Of a stretch of DNA of 64,000 nt, positions 1-12,652 are shown one piece after another; position 1 is the first letter of the stretch; each line of letters begins with the position of its first letter. Made by a program: the position numbers and the translations under genes. This DNA is from Ryuthela nishihirai. Lineage: Eukaryota > Arthropoda > Arachnida > Araneae > Heptathelidae. Where the stretch lies: the NCBI GenBank assembly GCA_038380435.1, contig JAWZYU010000019.1, positions 32,451,801 to 32,515,800 of the forward strand. Reading direction: 5' to 3'. The notes beneath the pieces were generated by a model. It had not been told where the DNA came from and searched no databases. It was given only the letters and a program-made list of their open reading frames with translations.

Positions 1-256
1 TTTGGTATGGCGGTATATAAACGCCCCCCCCCCCCCCCGCAACTTTCAGAAGACAAATAAGGGTAAAAGAGGCAAAAAAATTAATAAACTTATTTATATT
101 TCATGCATTTTTCACGAATTTTTTTAAAACCCTTGAAACGGAGGGGGAAATATTATACTGCATTGGAAATCAAGTGTCTTGCTTTTGCATTTTTTTAGCT
201 CGATTCTCTTCCACCCCCACCCCCACCCCCCTCGATCTTTTTCTAGATCCGGGCCT
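1..256 (+). repeat. Dispersed repeat D, copy 1 (cut by window start)
   Basis: AAATAAGGGTAAAAGAGGCA…CGGAGGGGGAAAT…AGCTCGATT…CTAGATCCGGGCCTG. Copies at 34.2 and 44.9 kb share this order. Contains C-rich runs. Confidence 0.7.
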
Positions 257-3014
257 GTTATAGAGTATCTATATTACACTGAAAATTAAATGCACTAGAA
301 ATAACAATAAATGAAAAAAAAAGTAACAAAATAATTCAACTTAGAGTAAAAAGTTAATTCCTTTTCATTATTTGGCATGAAATATCTATAGCTAATTTCG
401 GTGATCTGATTTCAGAAATGAAACAAAAAATATTTATGACGTCATAATTATTAGATACGCTACCACGCTTGTAAGAACGTAGCATAGCTTTATTTATCAC
501 AAAATTCATCCGGAACTTTTTTACCTATTTTGCGTTAAAGAAAAGCAAGTTTGGGTGTGTGTTTATACAAGATTTCTCTTTTGAAAGGAAGCCAAACAAA
601 TATTACTACTGTTATTCGAAGTAGATGCCGTCCTATGGCCGAGAGGTTAGCGCGCTTGGCTACTGATCTAAGGGACCTGGGTTCGAGTCCCGGGTAAGGC
701 ATGGATGTATGTGTCGTTTTTCTGCTGAGGTCCTGCCATCCTCTCAGATCTTCTACTTTGGCATATAAACTGACAGGCTCCTGTCAGACCTTTGTGGCAA
801 GCTAATGAAATCAAGCAGATGCTTGATTTTGTTTATAAAAATCAAGGAGATGCTTTTTTTTAATTTAATTGAAAGGAAAGATTAGTGTGAAGATATTTTT
901 GCTTATGAAAACAAGTAACACTTAAAACTAGTGCATTCTAAGCAAGCGCTAAAGTAGCACTATGCTTTAATAAATTCCATTGCCATTAAAATTTAAAATC
1001 TGTTCGTGATGGAAAATTTTGAGTTTTGCTTATGAAATCAGCTGGCTAAAGTTAGCTAAGAAAACATCTTTCCGTTTGAAACACAAAGTGGCTGTTGACT
1101 AGTTATTTTTCCTCTTTTGCAAATATATGTTATTCTACCTCAAAAAGCGGAAATATCCTTCAAACTGTACCTTTTCTCGATATAGATATCGATATTTAAA
1201 TCGATATCTTTTCCATTAAGGAGAATGTTTATGACTTTGTTTAAGCTATAATTAGAACTAAACGTCATCCGTAAAAAAAAACTTTGCAAAGCTTAGTTGG
1301 TAGTCCAAGAAACAAGGGCAGGGCTTAGCTCAGTCGGCAATGTTTCAAGTCGACACTTGCTGTATTTATACACGTATAGTTTGTCGACACATTTTTTATT
1401 TTTCCTAAGCGAAGCCCTAAAAATTGAAGAATCATGAATACATTTGAGAAACAAGTGACGGACTTCTTTGATGATATTTTGCATTGTTTAGTAAAACAAC
1501 TGAGTTTGCATTTCCACATTCCTATAGAAAATTATTTAATTAAAATATCACTACAAGACTGTGTATACATGGTTTCAACATGGATAGTATATTATTCTCA
1601 TGACTCAAATGTTGAAGAATCATAATCATTCTCATGACTTAAATGTACAGTATATGGTTAAGGGTCTCTCTTAGCGACATCTTTCCTTATAGATAACAGA
1701 GTTGAAGAATATTGCAAACCACCTCTAGTTTCTGAAGGAGAGAGGTAATTATTTCAAGCACCACTCCTCTTCTTATCCGGTTTTGATGTTCAATAAAAAA
1801 AACGATGTCTCCAAACTCACCTCACCTTCTTATCCAGGATCTTCTGGTGGGACAATCAAGAACACTATCCATCAGACAAGTTGTAGTCCATTTGCGTAGA
1901 AGACTCCGTTTTCGTCTCAGGAATTTATCCTAAAAACCTTCATAGGCATAGAACAAGTTGCGTAATCCATTTCCACTGTCATCCGAAGACATATTCAAAT
2001 CATTTCCTCCCTCTCCAGGCTCCTGATAAGGCTACGAAAGCTATCAATTGACAGCCACCAGTGCGCAATCCATCTCTGACAAGAAGAGGTATGCGACACC
2101 TCACCTTGACATTACGTAGAAGCAATCGCAGAAAATGAATGATCAGTCCTAGTGGCACCTTGTAGTTGTTGAATCACTGCAGGGACGCTGATCTACCATG
2201 GCCCATACCATCCATAACACTGACCAGACCTTATCAGCAAGCACTGACAGGAGGCAGCCTTAAAAGACGTTTTTCTGCAAGGTTTATCATTGACACAGCA
2301 TGATACCCCGGAGACGTCTATAAGAAGTTGGAAGTAATTAGCAGTTAGGAAACAGGATTCGCTTCAGACTAAGGTTAGGTTGACTTGGACTGAGATTAAC
2401 GCTTATGTTGTTGTTGGACCACAAGTAATATTACTCATTTTAAAACTCACACAGTTCTCATAGAAATTATTTAGATAAGAATTTAATAAATTTAGAGAGA
2501 TGAAAAGATTCTGGGTAGTACTAGAAAGAGAAGTGGAAAGACAAAAAAAAAAGCAGTGAAACGTAAATTGAAAGGAAGGGGCAAAAATAAGAGAGAAGCA
2601 GAGGTGACCTGTCTAGGCCATGCCTGGGCAAGCGTTTTAGCTGAAAGACCACATAGAAAATTGAAATGGAAAGGAATATATTGTTGCGAATTAAATGGAT
2701 GAAAATTGAACGTGAGTTTAAATAAATAATATATAATAATTATAACTCTAAAAATAATGTAATTTATTACAAAAGTATGAATGAAAACGTTTATGCAAAC
2801 TCAACTCAATAACATAAATCTAAACCAGTATAAAAATAAATTTTCTAAAGAACAAAGCACCTTTATACTATCTCTACTCAAAGCAAAAGAAAATAAAGCT
2901 TCTGTAAACAGTGGATAAGTGACACAATCATATTTGTGGACAAACCTGCAATCTATAAAGAGTAATCTTACCATTTCCTAAACAACTAAATATAATGATG
3001 AACTATACCTACAG
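257..3014. other. Mostly unique sequence around a SINE-B
   Basis: Apart from SINE-B (627-825) I see only AT-rich unique DNA and short frames without recognisable protein. A CGATATAGATATCGATATTTAAATCGATATC stretch near 1178-1209 is locally palindromic. Confidence 0.5.
627..825 (+). mobile_element. SINE-B
   Basis: GCCGTCCTATGGCCGAGAGG head with A-box, B-box GGTTCGAGTCC, body TTTTTCTGCTGAGGTCCTGC; the end is altered to AAGCAGATGCTTGA. Confidence 0.85.
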
Positions 3015-3214
3015 AGCAGTCCCGTGGCCGAGTGGTTAGCACGCTTGGCTATTGATCTAAGGGACCTGGGTTCGAGCCCCGGATTTAGGCTATAGATGTG
3101 TGTGTGTCGTTTTTCTGCTGAGGTCCTGCCATCCTCTCAGATCTTCTACTGTGGCATATAAACTGATAGGCTCCTGTCAGACCTCTGTGGCAAGCAGCTG
3201 CTTGAGGGGGTATT
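3015..3214 (+). mobile_element. SINE-B, full length
   Basis: GTGGCCGAGTGGTTAGCACG head, GGTTCGAGCCC B-box, ends GCTGCTTGAGGGGGTAT followed by an ATT-rich stretch. Confidence 0.9.
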
Positions 3215-4059
3215 TTATTATTATTATTTATTTTTATTCCTACAGAAAAGTTGAGATCAGATCTGCTTGTTCGGATAACTTAAAATCTCCTCAACCACAT
3301 CTTTCAGTGACCTAAACATCCTTCTTTTTCTTGCGAGTCTTCTAATAGGATCAACTCTAATAAACTTATTTTACCTCCAGCGCACACTCCACAAAAAACA
3401 ACTCTTCTTTAGACTAAACTGCATAGATTAAAACAAACTACGTTTTAGTTCACATAAATTCTTCTAATTAACACGTGTTCCTTATTCTTTCAGTCAAGTT
3501 CGTTCGATGTCGTTTTTGACGTAACTCGCACGCTGAAGCACATGCGAGCATCAAGACGAAACATCACATCACAAGTTCGTTGTAGCACGTTTATCTGTGG
3601 TAACAATATAATCAATAATAATAACGTATGCAAAAATTTTAAAGTGAAACATATGCAATATAATTTTATTAAATTTATTTACTTTAATGAGAATTTCCTT
3701 TGCCGAAAAGTCTTCTACGCGTTCTTTTTGTCTTTTTTCTCAAATTCATTTCTCATTAGTAGCCCGCAGGCAGCATAAAAAGAGGTGGCGGTCGTAATTC
3801 GGTCAGGCCGGGACTAGCCCTTCAAAAGTATGAATGCTAATATTAAATCGCAATATGAAGGTGCTAAAAATTCTGTCTATCCCAATGCCTGTATCTCTTT
3901 AGGGTCTTATTTTCCTGGAAAAGTGAAAAAACGATGGGAAAAAATGGGAAAATGAAAAACGTCGGAATACAAACCGGGATAGAACCGAAGAATGTGCAAA
4001 GATCGTTCAAATAAAAATCGGACAAGTCAGAAAAAAAGCAAAGAGGAATTATTCATTTG
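3215..4059. other. Unassigned intergenic sequence
   Basis: No repeat or gene recognised; short frames at 3542-3778 are low-complexity. Confidence 0.5.
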
Positions 4060-4560
4060 TAGACATTGTTCAAGCTTGTTGAGACATTATCCCATCGTGA
4101 AGTTGTAAACACGATACGCTGTTTCGTAAAACAACTTTGGCTGTTGATTGAGGAATTCTGTGACCATAAGCTGCACCTCTTTGTCCTACTGGAACATATT
4201 TCCTTTCATGGCTTTCTTTAAAGGACCGAAAGTGTAAAAATTACATGGGCAGAGGTCACGATTGTGGACATGGTGTCCCATCATTCCCAAGGATATCTCT
4301 TCAACGGTGTTACTGTTATTTGAGCAGTATGGGATCGGGCGTTCTCAGACAACAAAACAATTATCTTACTCAAAAGTCCTAATCGTTTAGACTTTATTAG
4401 GAAGTTTGTCTGCCTTAAACGACACATAATTTCGCAATATCGTTACAAGTTGAAGATATCACCACTGTCCAGAAACAGAATCAACAGCCGACTCTGATAG
4501 TCAAAGAAAAACGTCAGCTTTGGAAGCTCATGCTTTGGATACTTTTATTCAGAATTTGTC
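4060..4560 (-). pseudogene. Decayed mariner-family transposase remnant
   Basis: Minus-strand translation gives DLCPCNFYTFGPLKKAMKG (about 4203-4259), then QLMVTEFLNQQPKLFYE. This matches the mariner layout in which a D-APCDF-LF-PLKK motif carries the last catalytic Asp; here that residue is Asn. Stops interrupt it on both sides. Further upstream on the minus strand a LTFFFDYQSRLL stretch (about 4480-4520) may be the second Asp region. The ends of the element were not identified. Confidence 0.6.
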
Positions 4561-4740
4561 TGAAATCCATGCAACATGTATCATAATGATGTTGATAATT
4601 GCGACTGATTTTAGTGTCGATGAGGTCTTTCTATGTATAACAATTTTTTGGGCGAGGGAGTAACGACCACTGAGCTCATTACCGACATATTGGGGTTGCC
4701 CATTTCCCATTTCAACGACCTCTAAAAATTGCAGAAAAGG

Positions 4741-4812
4741 AGGAATGTAATCGTAGAAAAAGGAGGAATGTAATCGTAGAAAAAGGAGGAATGTAATCGT
4801 AGAAAAAGCAGG
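4741..4812 (+). repeat. 23-bp tandem repeat, three copies
   Basis: AGGAATGTAATCGTAGAAAA units start at 4741, 4764 and 4787; a degraded fourth follows. Looser repeats of AAGAATGT-A…GTAAATGTAAGGGTTAAAACCGA (about 80 bp) continue to about 5060. Confidence 0.85.
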
Positions 4813-5060
4813 AATGCAAATCAATGGAAAAGCAAGTATGTGAGAATAGTAAATGTAAAGGTTAAAACCGAAACAAACAAGATAAAATTTAAATCAGTGG
4901 AAAAAACAAGAATGTAACAAAAGTAACTCTACATGTTTAAACCGAGAAGAAACAAGAGAAATTTAAATTAATCGAAAATACAAGAATGTGAGAAGAGTAA
5001 ATGTAAGGGTTCAAACCGAGGCAAAGAAAGGGAAAATTAATTCAACTGAAAGGTGTAATT

Positions 5061-5586
5061 AAAATTGGCAGTCAAAATGGAAAAAGATTAGGAATGAAGG
5101 AAACGCACGAATGCAAATCTAGGAAGAACAGGAATGTAAATCGTGGAAAGATGAGGAATGGCAATGGAGGAGTGGTGTAAGAGTAATCAAGAGAAAGGAG
5201 GACACTAAAATGAGGAAAAAATTAAAATACGAAAAGAAGGCGCAGCGGCATTCGCATACTAATTGCAAAATTTTATAAATAGCTGAAAGGATTCGTGATT
5301 ATACAAGATGTATTTTTTATTCCAAAGCCTTGAAAAATAACTATATATCAAGACGTACTTTACGTGGAAAGTAGAAAATCGTATGTGCACTGACCCTGGT
5401 TTTTGCTGAGACCTTTCGGACAAGTTTTATGTTACTTCATTTCCTTCTTGATTTTCCGGATATTTTGTTTCTCACCTCTTGATTTTCCCGTTTTTCTGTT
5501 TCCCGTCAAAATTAGTCATTATCAGAATGTCGAGAGGAATGCATATTTTGTGTAGAGTGCTGACAGCTTTCAACACTTGAAGAAAA
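5061..5586. other. Unassigned, purine-rich then AT-rich
   Basis: Loose GGAATG-AA motifs fade out by about 5200; nothing else recognised. Confidence 0.5.
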
Positions 5587-5598
5587 CCCGGATGCAGA

Positions 5599-5990
5599 GT
5601 TGGGTTGGGTTGTTTTACCTCTGAGCGGCACTTTTTTGCACACCATGGGCTAAATGGCTAGGTCACATGGACCCCGAAGGTTCAGAGAAGGTTGGGGGAG
5701 GGGACCCACTGGAACAGCTGTTGGGAGACAGATGGTAGCCTCCCGTCAAGGCCAACCAGCGTGTTCTTTAACGTGCACAGGGTATGGCTCTCCTGCACAC
5801 GGGGCCACGGCTTAACGTCCCATCCGATGGACGGCGGCCTTTCCAAGCCCATCGGTGTCCCCTACTGACCGTGGGCAGGGCGGGGAATTTTGCGGAGATA
5901 AATCTCAACGCTGACCCAGCTGGGACTCGAACCTGGGAACTACAGATTACGAGCCTGGCGCGCTACCGACTGAGCCCCCCCCCCCCCCCC
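5599..5990 (-). mobile_element. SINE-A, full length
   Basis: The tRNA-like head is at the right (complement of TGGCTCAGTCGGTAGCGCGC and GGTTCGAGTCC), and the tail GAGGTAAAACAACCCAAC at the left. Target duplication CCCGGATGCAGA at 5587-5598 and 5991-6002. Confidence 0.92.
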
Positions 5991-6126
5991 CCCGGATGCA
6001 GAAATTGCATCAACTGACTGAATCGAGATGAAAGGACCCGGATGCTGTTATGCTATTAAATTTTCCCTCCTTTGAATTGATATTTTTTTTTCTTGAGAAT
6101 TAAGCACAACATATAAAAATTCTTAG

Positions 6127-6289
6127 TCAAGCAGCCGTAGAGGTCTTAGGGGAGCATGCCAGTGTAACACACCATAGAGATCTATGAAGAAGGCGAGACC
6201 TTAGTAGAAAGAAACATCCACACGTCATCTGGATCTCGAACCCCGGTCCCTTCGATCAGCAGCCAAGCGCACTGACCACTAGGGCTCCA
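6127..6289 (-). mobile_element. SINE-B, diverged
   Basis: The complement of the SINE-B head (GAACCCCGGTCCCTTCGATCAG … CAAGCGCACTGACCACTAGGGC) and a decayed tail. Confidence 0.75.
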
Positions 6290-6344
6290 GAATGGTATGC
6301 AAGTATACAGTAATTGTACATAGCCTGTTTTCACATTCGTTTAG

Positions 6345-6714
6345 GTGGGGCGGAGCACGCCAGTTGATAGCCCCTCAGACTCGAAATCTGAAGTTTCCAG
6401 GTTCTAGTCTAAACTGGGTCAGCGTTAAGATTTATCTCCGCAAAACTCCTTGCCTTGCCCTCGGTCAATAGGGGACAGCGGTTACCTTGTAAAGATTGCC
6501 GTCCGTCGAATGGTATGTTAAGCCGTGGCTCCGTGTGCGGGATAACCATCTCCTCTGCACATTAAAAGACACGTTGGATGGGCTGGACGGGAGGCTGCCA
6601 TCTGTCTCCCCAACAGCTCGTCCAGTGGGTACCTTCCCCCATATGGATCTTTGTGACCTGGCCATTTAGCCCATTGTGTGCAAAAAAGGGCGCTCAGAGG
6701 TAAAACAACCCGAC
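6345..6714 (+). mobile_element. SINE-A, diverged full length
   Basis: Starts GTGGGGCGGAGCACGCCAGT and ends GAGGTAAAACAACCCGACC. The head has lost the good A-box. Confidence 0.85.
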
Positions 6715-6898
6715 CTTGTCGTTATTATTTCTTTGGAATTAAGCAATCGACTCTGAATAGCAGTATACCTGCCTACTTACTCAAACATCGGAATTCTTGT
6801 GACCTGGCTGTTAAGCCCATTATTATGCAGAAACAAAGTGCACATCAGGTGCAAAATAACTAAACACAATTCCTTTGTTACTTGCCATTGTTCCAAAC

Positions 6899-7154
6899 AG
6901 GCTCGGACCTAGAAAAAAATCGTGTGGGGGGGGGGGAGGAGCAAGTAACACAACCTAGCCGAAAAATTGTAAAAGGGAATTAAAATTCAGATGCAGCATA
7001 ACATTTCCGCCTCCGTTTTAGTGGTTTTTAAAAACTTTCTTGAAAACTGCAAGAAACATAAGTACGTTTAATACTTTTTTTACCTCTTTGACCCCCTTAG
7101 TTGCATTATAAAATGGGGGGGGGGGGCATGGCCCCTTGCTCCCTCCGGCACTGG
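6899..7154 (-). repeat. Dispersed repeat D, copy 2
   Basis: The complement of the right end (GGCTCGGACCTAGAAAAAAA) at the left and GCCCCTTGCTCCCTCCGG at the right, with G runs in between. Confidence 0.7.
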
Positions 7155-7270
7155 TACCAAATAATAGTGAATCTAATAATCTTTACCAATAAATTAGCAC
7201 TAAGCACAAACAGTTGCACCAAAATAATTAGCACTAAGCACAAACAGTTGTAAAAGGCTGAAGAGTGAAG

Positions 7271-7530
7271 TTGGATTGTTGGGTTGTTTAATCTTTGAGA
7301 AGCACTTTTTTTTGCACACAATAGGCTAAATGGCGAGGTTACAAGAACCCCGAGAGCTCGGAAAAAAATTGGGGGAAGGGAACCACTGGAAAAGGTGTTG
7401 GGAGACAGATGGTCGCGTCCCATCAAGGCCATCCAGTGTGTTCTTTAACGTGCACAGGATATGACTCTCTCGCACAGGGTACTACGGCTTAATGTCCCAT
7501 CCGACTGACGGCGGCCTTTCCAAGCTCATC
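7271..7530 (-). mobile_element. SINE-A, 5'-truncated with target duplication
   Basis: Tail and body only; the tRNA-like head is absent. Flanked by GGCTGAAGAGTGAAG at 7256-7270 and 7531-7545, so the truncation happened at insertion. Confidence 0.88.
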
Positions 7531-7703
7531 GGCTGAAGAGTGAAGGTTATGGTTTTTAATCTTTAGAAAATCTGAAAGAAGGACTCAAAATTGTTTTTTG
7601 AAAAATATAGACACAAAGCAACTCTAGTTTGAATATATTCCTGCAAAGATAAATGCAATTTGGGATATTTTCGAGAAATAATTTGGCAACTACCAGTTTT
7701 GAT

Positions 7704-8078
7704 GGGGCGGAAGTAGTTCAGTGGGAGCGCGAAAGGCTCGAAATCTGCAGCACCCAGGTTCGAGCCCCACCTGGGCCAGCTTTGAGTTTTATCTCCGCAA
7801 AACACCCATCCTGCCCCTCGGTCAATAGGGGGCACCGATAATCTTGAAAAGGTCGCAGTTGGTCGGATGGGACGTAAAGCCGTGTCACAATGTGCAGAAA
7901 AGCTATACCCTGTGCATGTTAAAGAACACTCTGGATGGCTTTGACGAGATGCTACCATCTGTCTCCTAACAGCTGTCCAGTGGGTCTCCTTCTCTGAGAC
8001 CTTGGGATCCTTGCAACCTGGCCACTTTTGTTTATTGTGGGAAAAAAAAGTGCCTTTTAGAATTAAAACAACTCAACG
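7704..8078 (+). mobile_element. SINE-A, full length
   Basis: Head GGGGCGGAAGTAGTTCAGTGG with B-box GGTTCGAGCCC; tail AATTAAAACAACTCAAC. Duplication AGTTTTGAT at 7695-7703 and 8079-8087. Confidence 0.87.
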
Positions 8079-8087
8079 AGTTTTGAT

Positions 8088-9579
8088 ATATTCGCGAAAA
8101 GATATTAAAGAAAAATATGGTTTTGGAATAATTGAGTTTTTCAAATAAAGCAGCAAACACATATAACTATTCTTTTTATTGTTGCTATGACATCATAAAA
8201 ACAAAGCAGAGCATTTTTTTCTAAACGAAGATTATTATTTCTAATGAACTACTAAGCTATCATTACATTATTACTAATTCTTCTTTAACCAGTCTAAGAT
8301 GTAAGAATGCTTAAAAGCAACACTCACACGACACAGACATTAAACCAGGAAAAGCTCGAACGATGTGATCCATTAACTTCTCGCTAGCAAATACAAAGGT
8401 GTAAGAGACCTTTTGTCGGCAGAAGCATCCGCAGCAAAGATCCTTCACATGCGTGTGCATGTGTGTGAGGAATAAGCACTACCCCCCAGTCTGTGGTCGT
8501 GTTCGTCTCCCGTCGTCCACATTAAGAGGACTCGGAAATCAATCATGACAAGGGTGTGGTCCTCTCCTCCGACTCGGGCACGAGCTCAAACGTCATTAAC
8601 AACCAGTAATTTTTCATCGCGAGTGCATAGACTGATCGTTGTAGGACACTACCTTCGACCCTCCCCCCCAACCCTTACTCCTCTTCGCATCATCCTTAGG
8701 ATTTCCCCCCTTCTTTCGCTGTCTACTCCTGTGACAGGAGTAACGGTGGTACACCGTTGCATGTATCCTAGATAACACCGACCAAAGCGTGTGCCTTTGC
8801 CCAGTGCTTCCTCTCGATCATCTCCCCCTCCCCCCTCCCTTCGAGTTGGGCGATATCGCATGGTTCTTGTGTCGGTGTATCGTGGCTTTCATCCATTTAG
8901 GCCTAGCAGCTGGATGAGGAGGCGATAAAGCTTTCAGCTTTGTGTGGTGATGATGCCGTGTATACATGTGAGTATATCAGCACGTCGAAATGGCGATTGG
9001 GTAGCATGAAAGAGAGATAGATAGGGAAGGAAAGTGGGAGGAAATGACGGAAATACCAAAGATAAAAAATAAATTTATCAGGAATTCAATGTGTGTGTGT
9101 GTGTGTATAAAAAAAACGAAACAAGCGTTGTTGCCATTTTTTTCCTTCACTGTCGTTAATGAGCGGGTAGCTTCCATACTCTCTGTTGCTGTTAATAAGA
9201 AAAATGAGTGCTAAGAGCCAGAGAGATTGAAAAATCAGATTAGCCTGATATTGCCAACACCTGGTATTAAGAGTATTTTCTCGACATCGGTGTTATCTCT
9301 TTAATATCTGATTAATTCATACATCTCGTGTACTGATGTTTTCATTCGATTAACGAAATGGGCTGCATCAACTGATAATGTGATGGTTACGGTCTTTACT
9401 TATCCAGGTACCAATGTTTTTAAAAAGGAATTCTTGTAAATGAAGTGATACCGCGAAGGTGTGCTATTGGATGAGAAGAAAGAGATGTTAGGGTTGATGT
9501 GTTTTATCCTTAGATTGCATTTTCCTTTGAACACTACCAATTGTTCAAGTTACAAGTATCCCAAACTACAGTTCGGTAA
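8088..9579. other. Unassigned, includes a more GC-rich stretch (8400-8930)
   Basis: 8400-8930 is pyrimidine-rich and richer in CG than its surroundings, with a small ACTCCTGTGACAGGAGT hairpin at 8724-8740. No splice-consistent coding signal could be supported. A GT microsatellite lies at 9090-9106. Confidence 0.45.
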
Positions 9580-9922
9580 ATTGGGTTGTTTTATCTATGA
9601 GCGGCACTTTTTGGACATAATTAGCTAAATGACCAAGCCCAAAGATCCCAATTGTTCAGAAAGGTTGGGGAAGGGGATCTACTGAACAGTTACTAGGAGA
9701 TAGAAAGAAGACTCTCCAGAGGACAATCCAGCATGCTCTTTAACGTGCACAGGGTGTGGCTCTCCTCCACACGGGCCCACAGCTTAACGGCCCATTCGAC
9801 AGACGGCGGCCTTTCCAAGCCCATCGGTGTTCCCTTTCTGATCGCGATCACGGCGAAGGTTAGCGAGGATGGAATAAGTTCAATGCTGACACAGATGGGA
9901 GATTCTGAGTTTACAACACGAC
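9580..9922 (-). mobile_element. SINE-A, diverged
   Basis: Tail TTGGGTTGTTTTATCTATGA at left and the body TTTAACGTGCACAGGGTGTG; head region eroded. Confidence 0.82.
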
Positions 9923-10151
9923 ATTCGCTTATGGTTAATAATGATCTAATGTTTTGATCTTATGCTTCGATTTTCTTCAGTGGTGGATTATACAACATGA
10001 CCAAATTTTCTCAGGTTAATTCCAACAGTTTCTGAAAATGATTAAAGCATATGATTTTAATATTAGAATTTGTTATTAACAATAAATTATTTTTGTGTCA
10101 TAAGTTTTGGACAAGATGCAGGCCAAGTTTGCAGCCAAGTTGTCCAGAAAA

Positions 10152-10268
10152 AGTTGGATTGTTTTACTTCTGAGTGACACTTTTATTTCGCACAGTGGTT
10201 AAATGACCAGATCAGAAGGATCCCAAAGGCTCTGAGAATATTGTGGGGAAGAGGATCAACCGGACAGC
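10152..10268 (-). mobile_element. SINE-A, strongly 5'-truncated with target duplication
   Basis: Only the last 117 bp of the element, ending at ACAGC. Flanked by TGTCCAGAAAA at 10141-10151 and 10269-10279. Confidence 0.83.
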
Positions 10269-10379
10269 TGTCCAGAAAACGTTTCTTGTACCATAAAAAC
10301 TGTGCATTCGATTTCATGCTAACATGAAATAGAATATATATTTCATTTCTTAACTGTGACATTTCCTAACTGTGAAAGC

Positions 10380-10612
10380 ATTGAGATTTATCTTTCTAAT
10401 ACTCATCCTGATATTGGGAAGAAAAAGGGAACATCGATGGGTTCGGAATATCTTTCGGAGGGGACATTTAGCCGTAGCCCATTGTCAGGAAAGCCATACC
10501 CTGTACACGTTAATGAACACCTTCTCTGAACCCTTGGGGTTCTTGAGATCTGACCATTTATCCCATTGTGTGAAAAAGAAGCGATGTTCAGAAATAAAAC
10601 AACCACAATTTA
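10380..10612 (+). mobile_element. SINE-A, headless and internally deleted
   Basis: Begins at the TTGAGATTTATCT position of the body, skips part of the middle, and ends AGAAATAAAACAACC. Confidence 0.7.
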
Positions 10613-10872
10613 TGAAGTAAGATTTCCTGTGGAAAAATGTGACTGAAGGTAGAGATCGTCAGTATATCAATCTAAATCTCGTTTTTCAACAAGATATAGA
10701 GAATTTATTTTTTATATTTTCACGATTATTTTCAGTCTTCATTTACACCTTTATCTTCAGCTACATTTTTGCACAAAAACTTGCTTTAGAAGTAACGAGG
10801 TATCCAATTTGGCTTCCCGCCCTTTTCAACACTTAAAGGTAACTTTTAGGATTCTACTCTGTCATATCTTTT

Positions 10873-10980
10873 ACAGGCCTTACTCATGCAAGAACATGCT
10901 CCGCTAATCGTAGTCAGATTTAACCGATGGTGCCTCAATTGGAGCTAAAACAACATATATAGTATGACTGCTAGAACAAT
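10873..10980. repeat. Dispersed repeat C, copy 1
   Basis: ACAGGCCTTACTCATGCAAG… shares order and spacing of motifs with 26818-26920 (…GGAGCTAA-ACAACA…CTGGAACA). Family unknown. Confidence 0.5.
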
Positions 10981-12652
10981 ATGAAACATGTATCTGGATG
11001 CATATTGGTGTTAGGCATAGATCATCCAGATGTCATTTTAGGCACTGGCATAAAATTATTATAGATAGATTTTTTTTAATCTAAGCAGTGTACATTTTCC
11101 CTCACTATCCTAATAGCCGTTTCAAAATACATGTTATTGCGAAATATTTGTAATGTATATAATATATATTTGCTATATTTTTATCGCTTCCATTCCAGTT
11201 ATCAGAATTTTAGAAGTGCCATGATTTATTCTCCAAGAGGATCCCTTTTTCTTAATTTAATTCAGCCTTTGTCTGACATTATTTTTACGCTGATTTTATA
11301 TGCTGAAATCGATAACGAAACGGGAAAATTTAAAAATTATTATCCGAAAACGAATCGGAAGTGATATTTTTGATTAGAAGTTCCAATTAAGTTCTTTTTA
11401 GTAGTTACCTATAGTTTACACTTCTTATATCTTGAGTACGTTGAATTTCAGTCATAAGATCTAAGATCATATCTAAGTGTTTTTGAATTTATAAGATCAT
11501 ATCTAAGTGTTTTTGAATTTATAAGATCATATCAAACTTTGACGGAAATTTAGCTATTCCCGTATCTCTGAAATTCTTAGCTTCGAAGAGCAAAGTTCTG
11601 TCTAAAGAGTTGTCAAAAACAATGGATTCAAATTCCATTTTAAGAAGTAACACGGTACTAAACTCTGTACTTATTTCTTGCATGCAACCGTTGGAATACT
11701 TAACTGTATTTCTTACTTCAAATTACTTCGCCAATTAACAGGTTTTACTGAACTACAAATTATAACCGCATAATTGCAATCATTACGTATGAAATACAAA
11801 TAAATGGGATGCTAATTTTCGGCGTAATTCTTGAGATAATTATTATGTTTACAGATAACTCTTAGAAGTAAAAGGTTGTAGACCTCAGGCCCACCCCTTG
11901 TCACTAAAGGTCCGCAGATTTTGCGTGTATGTGTGTTCAGGTGTATCAAAACCTATTAGACGCATGCAAGCCTAACTTTGAGTCAATAATGGGTAAGCAG
12001 GGATGGAAGTTTCTAAGCACACCTCAGCCATAAGTCATCTCGCGAAGTTAACGACACAGGGTTGATACAGTCGACTTAGGTAATTACATACATCGAAGAG
12101 CAGGTCGAAGTCGTTGTGCTGATGTTATACGTCTATTGCTGTCATTGGACCCTTATCTCTTCTCACAGTTAATTGTTACTCGTACACCACTTGGTCCCTA
12201 ATTACTTCTTGTTCCCAATCTACACCTAAAATCAAATGAACAAGTCACACAAGTCAAGCAGGGATCTGCCACTGTGCAAATTCTCAGCTTCCTCCTTTCA
12301 ATAGGTACGCTATATATTAGTACATATATCCATACGGATATCTGAATATTGAGATGACTGATAGACCGTTAGTTGTCATTTCAAGCTTTAATGTTAAGAT
12401 TGGGAAATTGACTTTATGTCTTTGATTTTGCATTATCTCAGATGGTCATAATAAACACGTGTTTTGTTTAGTGTATAGTATGTCGTTTCTCCTTTTGAAA
12501 CTTAGTGTGGGCGTTGAGGAAATGGATGTGAAGAAACTAGACTTTCTTCTCTCCCCTATTTAGTTTTCTCTATAGGCGTCGACACGATCGACTTAATGCT
12601 ACTGAGGAATTGCTCTTTTGCCAATTACTCTTTCTTTGAATTATCCTCACAC
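10981..12652. other. Unassigned AT-rich sequence
   Basis: Only the 30-bp tandem repeat at 11464-11532 stands out. Frame 11131-11364 has no recognisable similarity. Confidence 0.5.
11464..11532 (+). repeat. 30-bp tandem repeat
   Basis: AAGATCATATCTAAGTGTTT… twice in full and a partial third. Confidence 0.85.

Noticed and set aside
629..702. Possible tRNA gene (good A- and B-box)
   Set aside because: The tRNA-like part is the head of SINE-B, repeated at 3.0, 16.3, 38.4 and 51.1 kb with the same non-tRNA body; the acceptor and anticodon stems do not pair well.
1317..1346. GGGCTTAGCTCAGTCGGCAA resembles a tRNA A-box
   Set aside because: No B-box or body follows at the right distance.
8545..8861. 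Opposed short frames in the GC-rich stretch
   Set aside because: Low-complexity Ser/Thr/Pro or Arg/Gly runs from pyrimidine-rich DNA; no splice or similarity support.
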